Source of the DNA: Salvator merianae
Taxonomy: Eukaryota; Chordata; Lepidosauria; Squamata; Teiidae
Assembly: GCA_003586115.2 (NCBI GenBank)
Contig: QVOM02000090.1
Location: forward strand, 11,705,637-11,769,636
Direction: 5' to 3'
Length of the DNA: 64,000 nucleotides
The position numbers and the translations under genes were made by a program. Below the pieces are notes generated by a model. The model did no database searches, had not been told where the DNA came from, and was given only the letters and a program-made list of their open reading frames with translations. Below are positions 37,441 through 64,000 of this stretch, piece by piece (positions within the stretch are counted from its first letter, which is position 1; every line of letters begins with the position of its first letter).

Positions 37441-38089
37441 TTGCTGACAGACACACTTAATATGCCAACAGGTTGTTGGCATTGCAGTTAGATTGTCATA
37501 CAGCCCTGGCATCACCTTGGCGCTGCTGTGGTCTGTCACCCACTTAACTCGAAAGGAAAGGTCCTGGAGATCCAACACTACTTTTATTTTTCCTGCCTGC
37601 TTTTGACGTACCAGCCACCCGGAAAGTCTCCTGTGATATTACTTCGCCACCAACTTCTGGGATCTCGCTGCCTGCCTACCTGCCTGCTCCCCCTCCTTTG
37701 CTATCTTTGCATTCGCAGCGAGTTCCTGGAAATTGGTGGTGACATACTGCCGCAGCACGTTGCCAAATGTCCCGGTGAGCAAAGCCAGGTTGGGGGACTC
37801 CTGTGAGAGTCTGGCTGCTCCCCTAATGAGGAGCAGGACCAAATTCTTATAAATATCCAGTGTTTCCCCTCACCATCTGGAGGCGGAGGGAGGGAGGGAG
37901 GGAGGGGTTCATAAGTCATGTCAGCCGATCACCTTGATTTTGTGCCTTTGTGTGGGTTTCTCCTTCCCTAATGCAACAGAAATTGCTGCGCTCCCATCAC
38001 TCTGACATGTCTTAAGGGTTTCATGTCAGACTCGTCAGAAATGAGCTCACATCCCTTTGTCTCCCCAACATGCAGAGTCCTATCTGCCT

Positions 38090-38400
38090 GCACCGAGCAC
38101 CGGCAGGCCGAGCCGATGTTTTCTTAAGGGGTACACGAGATTAAAAGCCGCTCCGCTGGAGTCTCTAATACCACAAGGCTGCCAGGGCTTTTTGTGGCGT
38201 GCGTGTTCCTCACGGCAAGCCGGCTGACACGAGTTTCAAGAAAACGCTGAAGGGGATCTCTCCCGCGGCCCATCAAACCTCGATGTTAGGGGATTAGAGC
38301 TAAGAATAGCTGACAATATTGACTTAGCCTGGCACAATGGGAGCGTAATTAGCGAGCTGACATTTGGCGGACAGAAAGACTCAAGGTTTTTATACCTTTT
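38090..38400. other. Candidate conserved non-coding element
   Basis: Unique block with several CpGs and the words ggattagagctaagaatagc, gggagcgtaattagcgagct and tgacatttggcggac. It combines moderate GC with homeodomain cores, unlike the surrounding AT-rich DNA. Function is inferred from texture only. Confidence 0.3.
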
Positions 38401-38609
38401 CAAGTAATTACCTCAACCTATTCCCTGATGGTTGCTGGAGGATTTCGTTCCCCCAGTGTGGCTGTTCTCGGAGGGAACACGCTTACCCCTCCTTGATTTC
38501 TTATGAAGGTTTTGGAAGCTTTCCCGGAAGACCAAATATGAGCCAGGTAGGGCGAGAATGATCCATTTTATTTATGGCAGTGGCATGCAACTGTGGCTCT
38601 CTAGATGTT

Positions 38610-38703
38610 CCTCAACTACAGTTCCCATCAGCCCCAGCCAGTCTGGCTAGTGGCAAGGAATGATGGGAATTCGAGTTCAGAAAAATCTGGAGGGCCACAG
38701 CTG
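38610..38703. mobile_element. Palindromic MITE
   Basis: The left arm ctgtggctctctagatgttc...actacagttcccatca is matched by the complement of the right arm (gatgggaattcgagttcaga...ctggagggccacag). This is the common squamate 'actacaactcccatca' repeat. Single arms occur near 3265-3330, 40680-40720 and 52985-53065. Confidence 0.65.
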
Positions 38704-38789
38704 AGTTTGCTTGCTTGATACCATCTAGTCATAGGGCCTACGTGCACTTTTCACTAGTCAGTGTGCAGATAGTGAGGCCCTTGTGACTA

Positions 38790-39080
38790 GGAGTGGGCGA
38801 CAGCTGCTCCCAATTGCTACTAGCTGGGGAGCACAAAATCCTGCTCCGCAGCTGCACTGGGAGCAGCTGGACTGCTTCTGGTACGCAACATTTGCACCTT
38901 CTTCCAGGTGCGAACGCTGTGCAGTCGTGTGACTGTGGAAGTTTCCCTGGCCACTGTCATGGTGCAGGCTACCAGCATTCGCACTATGAATGCTGGTAGC
39001 CCGTTGCCGTGATGTTCCAGCCGTCACAGTGCTAATGGCTGCCGCCCTGCAAGGTCTGTTCCATCTTGGAATGTTCGCAT
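38790..39080 (-). repeat. Unclassified interspersed repeat, copy 2
   Basis: Minus-strand copy of the family at 20310 and 55430. It includes a perfect 13-bp palindrome with 7-base loop at 38968-39000 (gctaccagcattc / gaatgctggtagc). Confidence 0.7.
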
Positions 39081-39207
39081 GCAGCATCTCTGAAGCACCA
39101 TTGACTTCTATTGCTAGACTGGGTCTCCCCGGTTTCCCTAAGCCCCAGTTCTCCTCAGGCAACCAGCTATGTGCTTAGCACATTACAGTGCATGATAGTT
39201 TTGGAAG

Positions 39208-39372
39208 GGGCTGTAGCTCAGTGGTAATGCAAGCAGCCTGGAAAGCAGAAGGTTGCTGGTTTGATCCCCAGCCTCTCCCCAGAAGTAGACAATGGCAAAA
39301 CACTCCTATATCTCTGCCAAGAAAACTGCATAGAGGTGCCCATGGAAATGCCCATGCTGTCAACTAGGAGTG
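39208..39372 (+). repeat. tRNA-headed SINE, full-length monomer
   Basis: Head ggggctgtagctcagtggta with B-box-like ggtttgatccccagc, then body aatggcaaaacactcctata tctctgccaagaaaactgca tagaggtgcccatgg. A clean reference monomer. Confidence 0.85.
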
Positions 39373-41365
39373 GGCCACAATGTGCCTACCTATACGTGAT
39401 AATACAGAATCCAACCCATAGTGTCATTTAAGGGACAATTGCATGGGGTTTTAGTTGCTCATGGAAGTAATCTGGGTGACTGGAAAAGGGCTATAGGTGA
39501 GCTAGCTATTCCTGTACCCTCCCTTCCCAAAACATGCCGTAAAATAACCCGCGGGCAATCCTGTTTTTTACATTAAAGCACTGTACCAAGTTGAGCGCAA
39601 TCTTTGCTAACTTGACTAGTGTCACGTCGACTTTCTTCTTCCTTTTCGCCCGTTTTGAAGGGAAGGCTTTGTTCTGAACAGGTTCCCAGAGAGCCTCTCA
39701 GGGCTGCGTAGACTTTCTCTCGCCCACTCCTTTTCACGCCAGAAGAGAAACAGCGTCTGACCTTGACACCTGGCATGTCTACACGCAAAGCCAAGAGCCG
39801 GCCTCGTGCGCCGTAGCGCAGGGGTTTTACAGAAAGATCAAAGCCGCGAAGCGTTTCTGTATAAATAACCCGGATAGCTGCAAAGTAAGCAGCGAACGGG
39901 GGTGGGTGGGAGAAAGCATCACATTTCAAATGCAGCCACTGCCTCAATTAAGACAAGGTGGGGGGGGGGATACGGTTGCTAGACCCTCGCCGTCTCTCAC
40001 CATTTCCCCCCTCCCCAGATCTCGGAATGATGGCACAAGTCTCCGTTCAGTAGAGCGTAAACCTTAATTCATCTCTGTTCGCTAAGTAGCCCAAATGCAG
40101 GTTTTGTTATGAGGAGCTACGAAATTTATAGCCAGGGCGGAGCGTCTGCGGCTTTGAGACGACTCTTCTCCTGAACTCTGCCCCACGTTACAGCATTCCA
40201 GATCAGCTAGGCCTTATTTTTCAAAACTACGGGGCTTTTTAAGAGGTGGAAGGTACCCTGAAGATCATTTAGACGAACCCCCTTTTTTCAAGGCAGGGCA
40301 GAGTAGCAGAATCTGCGTTTTATTCCGGAGTATCCAAGTATAGCAAAAGAAGTAAGCGATGTCTGGATGCGTCCATCCTCCCTCCTTCCTTCCAGCGCAC
40401 CGGAGCATTCCATCAGAGCCAGCAGACAAATAAGATTCAGCTGCTATTGCACCATGATTCCATGCACAAAATGGGAATGGATACCACCTTGGTCCTTTTG
40501 CTGAAAGCCATGAAACATCTATGACTGACCGCATTCCTGACCACTGACCTTGCTGGTTGAAGCTGATGGACACCGAAGTAGAATCACAGCGCCTTTTCTC
40601 TTCTGTAGTCAACAATCCTTTGCCAAAAATAATTTAAAAAATGCATAATTGACAGCATAATTGACCTATAACTCAGCCTTCTCATCTTCCAGGCGCTTGG
40701 GACTACAACTCCCATTACCCTAGACTGCGCCGAAAATACCCACAGGCCATCAAGTTGGTGGAGGCTGGTCTATGCATTCCCTCCCCTCCCAGAGTCTTTC
40801 AGGAAATTAATCACAGCCCTGTCACTGCTCAATCTAGCCTAGGGTTAATTTATAATTAACCAGAATTTCATCCTGCATCTCCATATCTTCCAAAGATAAC
40901 ACGGTTCTGGGGTGTTGGTTTTAAGCCCTGTGGTTTGCTGCTGCTGTTATCTTTGTTGGCTGTCGCTGTCAACTTACCGTAGACAGTTTCTCAAACTGTT
41001 TCACCCAACTACCTGTGGCTTCAAATGAAGTAATTACTGCCAGCAAGACCATCAATCCCAGCACAATGTGCGTTTCGACACTGCCAACATTTCTTCCCCC
41101 AAAAAGAGAGCTAACATCATTTTCAGTACACGTCCCATCTAGGAGGATATCTGAGGCTTGCTATGTCTTCCAGATGTTTTAGAAACTGAATCAAGAACGT
41201 CCTACGTGCAAATCTTATTCAGCGCAGACCTGGCGGACAGAAGTGAGATGGACATTTGGAAGGCAGGTTATAAACAGCACTGCATGACTTGTGTTATTTA
41301 TCAACTTCAAGGGCTAACGTAAAACAATAACAGCAAAAATCCAAGTAAATGCACACAACTAAGGG
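39373..41365. other. No gene recognised
   Basis: Unique sequence, somewhat GC-richer at 39590-39900. A CR1 fragment (gaagatcatttagacgaaccccc) lies at 40245-40310 and a repeat arm at 40680-40720. No coding motif is seen. Confidence 0.35.
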
Positions 41366-41369
41366 TTAT

Positions 41370-41585
41370 TCCATACTGTCTGGTATACCAGACCAGCAAG
41401 TATACTAGGAGCCTCCCTTCTGCATGTTAGTGTGGTCTAAGAGAGGCCACGCCCCCTTAGACCACACCCCCTGTAGCCCATCCCCCTGGGGGCGGGGCCT
41501 TTGTTAGACCACAGTGGTATATGGAAGCAAGGCTCCTAGTACACTTGCTGGTCCAGCATACTGGTCAGTGCAGAATCACCGTTTG
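41370..41585. mobile_element. Fold-back (palindromic) MITE
   Basis: The left arm (ggttattccatactgtctgg tat..accagcaagtatactaggagcc...tgtggtctaa) pairs with the right arm read on the other strand (ggtgattctgcactgaccag tat..accagcaagtgtactaggagcc...tgtggtctaa) at roughly 80% identity over about 90 bp, around a C/G-rich centre. A third arm copy lies at 41645-41725. Confidence 0.75.
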
Positions 41586-41729
41586 TCTGCCTTCCTTCTA
41601 CATCATTTAGATGCTAAGGAAGGTCCCGCCCACAGGGATGGATCTAAGGGGGCGGGGTCTCCCTAGACCACACCTGCCGCATGCAGAAGGGAGACTCCAA
41701 ATACGCTTCCTGGTCCAGTATACCATCCA

Positions 41730-44125
41730 CCTTATAAATATGGCTTAAACTGGCAGGTTTTCTGTCCCCTTCTCCATTTTTTTTTTGAAATTTCAGTGGT
41801 GCAATCTCTTATTGTCCTGCCACTAGTAGAAGAGAATTACTTTGCTTCTCAGTAATTCCCAGCATCAAGGACATTAGTTTATTATTTATTTACTGAGTTT
41901 AGTAGCTGCCCAGTAACTGAAGATCTCTAGTCAACTTTACAATAAAATAAAACCAACTGAAATCATATCACCAAGATGCCTGGATGAATGGAAAACTTTT
42001 CATCTGGCTCTTAAAAGCATACAAGGGTGCTATTATGATTACTATTGTTATTTACATTCTGTTATCTGGTTTTTTTATTGATAGTTTTTACTATATATTT
42101 TGTACGATTTCACATTGATTATTTTTGCTTTTATTGCATCCATCTATGTGAAAAGTCTCTTAAATTCTTAATTTTACATTAATAAAGTTGGGGGGGGGGA
42201 AGGATGCTGTTTTTGCGCTAGAGCGGGTTCTTGAATGACAGATTAAAGGGTAGGTTCCCGAGAGGCGGAGAAGGAAGAATGTACATTACCAGGCCTGTTT
42301 GTTTATGTGTGTATTGGAGATGAGAACTCACAAATGCCCTCCTTTTATTTAATGTAATTTCATTTTTTGACAGCTGCCGTTTGTTAAGGGAGTTCCCTTT
42401 CTGGCATGTGTGTTCTAGGAAACATTTCCAATGAGCATTTATCACAAGCGATTCCTCATTAGCTGGAAGACGCTGCAAAGAGCGTGAATCACAAGCACCT
42501 GAGGGCATTCTCCTTTCCTTAAAATACGCATTTGGCTCACGGAATTATGGGTGTAGATAATTTGGGTGTCCCTTTCCATCAGGTTGCAGAGCTTGTGGGC
42601 TTAATCTGAAACTTAATCGCTTAATCTGAAAACTTAAGAGAAGCTAAGAATCAAACCTTCTCAGAAGAATACCTATCAACTCCGGTGGATTACAACACAC
42701 CCGGCAAATTCTGTTGACAACTACAAAAAGTTAAAAAAGAGAAAAAAGCTATCACAATCTAATCAGAGAGATTCTAGTTGAGCAAAACCATGTTGTTTTA
42801 TTTTTAGATGACACTGTCCAGAAGAAATACAACAGGGGCTGCTTGTGTTGAGTAAGGACCCAGCAAGTAATCCGGACTTGTCTACTCCAACGTGTGGTTT
42901 AATACACAAGCCATCATTAGCTGGCATCCGGGGGGGTGGTGGTGGTAGCAAACCCCACTCCATTTATTTGTTCGGGGAACATATACATTTTTTCAGTTCT
43001 GCACACACAGGAAATGATCTGAAGTCATCCATCAGACCATTCCAGTCCACATGAGTCGGGCTGATATTGTTACAAAACGACCATCCCTGGAGAACGCAAG
43101 GCAGAATCCATCAGGAAATCCTCTTTGTTTCCATTTATCTGACATTACTATCGGTTCCAGCCAGTCAGCCGAAATCTAGATTTACATGCAGAAGAAAAAT
43201 AAAGAAAAGCTCATCGGTACTGACTCGAGTTGTGCTAAATTCCAAACGCAGGGTCAGTTTCCAAAAAAATCCTTCTCGGATTCTGTTTCAGGCTTCTAAA
43301 TCAAAAGAAATAAATATATACAACGTAAGGAGATTGAGAAAGTAATGGGGTGGATTAACTCCATACCCTTGAATGTAGAGGTTGGGGGACTTTTTTTCTA
43401 CCGTTCTCAACCGCGTCAAGAATCCTTGTGGCAGCTTGGTGGCTTCACATTTCAAAACAGAAAAATTTGACAGATATGTCTAATCAATTTCTAGTGGCAA
43501 CCAAGCATAAGTAAAACGCTTTAGATATCAGCAGACTCCTTTTATTTCTGAGATGCTTAGGTTGGCCAATTTTTCTCTCTTCTAAGTTCTGATTTTTTGT
43601 TTCCAACCCTGTGGAAATGTTGTACTTTCTAGGTACCTGGGAATATTCTCACTCAATCACTGTTTGAAAATTCACTGAAGAATTTTCCTAAAGCGAATAT
43701 CTAACTTCTATGGAGGGATTTCCTCAGAATTGCTAAAGGAAAGGAAAAGTTCAATTGCTTCTCCATTCCTGCTCTGATTCTATTAATATTGGTGTTCCCA
43801 AGAACTGGCACAATTTACCTTTTTTGGAGGGGAAGCATCATGTATTTAATGCAACAAGGTCTTTACTGTATTCTCCATTGGCCTTAAGAACAAGGGAATA
43901 GATGTTTGACAAAACTGATAATCAAAACAACAAAAGTAATACATGCTACAACCTACATATCACCCCCTTGAAACAAACACCTGTTAACCCTGACAAGAAA
44001 TACACACAGAAGACGTTACTGGAAATTAGCATTAGATCCACTGTAGGGTGTTTTTTTGAACTTGTGGCCATAGCTGTCTCTGCTGGGAGGATGCTTACTT
44101 GTGGTCTGGGGCCTTGCAGGACTGC
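41730..44125. other. No gene recognised
   Basis: Mostly unique AT-rich sequence downstream of the presumed TXNRD2 poly(A) site. A LINE-type tail lies at 41875-41960 and a G10 run at about 42189. Confidence 0.35.
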
Positions 44126-44128
44126 CTA

Positions 44129-44134
44129 TTTAAT
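44129..44134 (-). terminator. Candidate polyadenylation signal ATTAAA
   Basis: This is the first canonical-type hexamer after the TXNRD2 stop on the minus strand. No strong GU-rich downstream element is obvious. Alternative hexamers lie further downstream near 43.84 kb and 43.54 kb. Confidence 0.35.
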
Positions 44135-44281
44135 TCTTCTGGCTGAGAAAAATAAATAAAACACGAAAAACAAACAGGCATTTGTCTTCATCTCACATTA
44201 GCCGGCATCCCCACCTTCTGGCCAAGAAAGGAACAAGCAGCGTTTGTAACTGGGAAAAAAATGTTTCCCTCAAGTAAGAAA

Positions 44282-44353
44282 ATCCAGAGGCAAAATCTTA
44301 AAAGTGATTGAAGCTGTTTCCTGCACTGTTTCCTCAGCCTCCTTGCTTTGGAT
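44282..44353 (-). promoter_or_regulatory. Weak SECIS candidate in TXNRD2 3' UTR
   Basis: On the minus strand a two-part outer stem (ATCC/GGAT and GAGGC/GCCTC) encloses TGA on the 5' side and AAGAT on the 3' side. These flank an imperfect AAACAGTG/CACTTTT helix and an apical loop containing AAAC, about 0.8 kb after the stop. The order of parts matches a SECIS. However, the quartet is CTGA instead of ATGA and helix II is short, so this is only the best candidate found by eye. Confidence 0.25.
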
Positions 44354-45110
44354 CCCAAAAGGGACATAAGTTGCTTCCGCACAGCAAGCATTATCCCGTG
44401 CCATGCTGGGCCAGTCTTGGGCTGGACTGAGCAATCTGGTCCAAGATCTGAAGAGCAGCCAGTGGTCTGCACCAAGGGCTGCCCAAATTGTGGTGGCCCA
44501 GCCCACCTTCAGAGGCTGGGAACAAAGGCTGAGGGTGTTCTGGCCAGTCACCCAGAAGTGGTGCATTCTGGGAGGGGGGTGTCTCGTGGTGCTGGGCTTC
44601 TTGTGCCTGGTATGCTGAATCAGCCATTTGCTGCTATCCACACATAAGTCGATTGGTCTGGTTCACTATCAGGGAACGCCTTGGAGACCACTTTAAAGTG
44701 TTTTCCCATTAGAGTGAGCTATGGCATCATTTACATGCCACAGGCTGCTCCAATACCTCATCCATGAAGATGAGGCCCACAGAAGGCAGGTCCCCCACCA
44801 TCTTGACAAGCAGCTACTGCTCGCCATATTCCCCACAAATTTTGTATGATCTTCTTTTTAAACACGTCTAACCCAGCGATTCCTGGCTGCATCATGTAGC
44901 ATGGAGTCCCACAGCTCAGCTGCCTTCTAAAAGGCTCCAACGTGTTGCTCTGTGGGCCTAAAAGGCCTATAAATTGGGAAGAAACGAGGGTCGGGGAAGA
45001 AGATTTAAAATTTGAGACCTGCAGCGGATGTTGGACCTCAGTAGTCTCGCCTTCCTCTGTCGGATTGCTTCTGCCAAGTGTTTGTCGCCGAGACGCTCCA
45101 GGGACGGCGC

Positions 45111-63888
<18,778 letters not shown>

Positions 63889-64000
63889 CTTCCGAAAGAA
63901 AGAAAAGAAGAATATATTAATGGTAAAAGCCTTGAATTTACCAGCAGGTTGCATCTGTCCCAGTCTTTGCTCTTGTGATAACTGAAATCACTATTTTCTG

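Larger units (their letters stand above)
44129..45110 (-). other. TXNRD2: Presumed TXNRD2 3' UTR
   Basis: This is the minus-strand sequence between the TAG stop and an ATTAAA hexamer at 44129-44134. It contains no recognised repeat. No AATAAA occurs between the stop and this hexamer on the minus strand. A SECIS element must lie somewhere in the 3' UTR of a working gene. A 7-bp hairpin (CCTCATC/GATGAGG, about 44,757-44,776) is visible but lacks SECIS core bases. The UTR end is inferred. Confidence 0.5.

Noticed and set aside
44884..44897. ATGA in the TXNRD2 3' UTR as SECIS core
   Set aside because: Flanking helix of only about four pairs (CCAG/CTGG); too short for a SECIS stem.

Overview
The window is vertebrate nuclear DNA, most likely from a squamate reptile. 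The evidence is interrupted genes with GT-AG introns, CR1 3' tails, an RTE/BovB LINE remnant, L2/CR1-type LINE tails ending in (AAATA)n, many tRNA-headed SINEs sharing one body, one SINE with a 5S rRNA head, and long microsatellites. There is no sign of bacterial, viral or plasmid organisation.

The only protein gene read with confidence is on the minus strand and fills the right third (about 44.1-63.9 kb). It is mitochondrial thioredoxin reductase, TXNRD2. Fifteen coding exons could be traced by hand with compatible phases and GT/AG borders. They run from the exon after the FAD-binding Rossmann motif (63,832-63,888) to the last exon (45,111-45,240), which ends in Gly-Cys-Sec-Gly with an in-frame TGA read as selenocysteine. 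The open frame covers about 466 residues. The 5' exons (mitochondrial presequence and GGGSGG motif) lie beyond the right edge. One exon is a 20-nt microexon (57,162-57,181).

At 22.96-23.29 kb there is a CpG-rich segment with two CACGTG E-boxes and a GC box. On the minus strand it ends in a good splice donor. In tetrapods GNB1L lies just downstream of TXNRD2 in the same orientation, so this is probably the GNB1L promoter and a non-coding first exon. No GNB1L coding exon was recognised between 1 and 22.9 kb, so that assignment rests on synteny.

The rest is intronic or intergenic. It holds a dense layer of old mobile elements: BovB, L2/CR1-like tails, CR1 tails including a three-unit tandem array, tRNA- and 5S-headed SINEs, hAT-type MITEs (one with an 8-bp target duplication), a fold-back element, an unclassified family in three copies, and a 96-bp near-perfect hairpin. 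It also holds microsatellites and several non-repetitive AT-rich, homeodomain-site-rich stretches that look like conserved non-coding elements. Apart from the listed repeats, the intergenic stretches showed no gene to hand reading.

The most notable points are the selenoprotein end of TXNRD2, the microexon, a SINE body carrying either a tRNA or a 5S head, and a recurrent dimeric SINE with one conserved junction.
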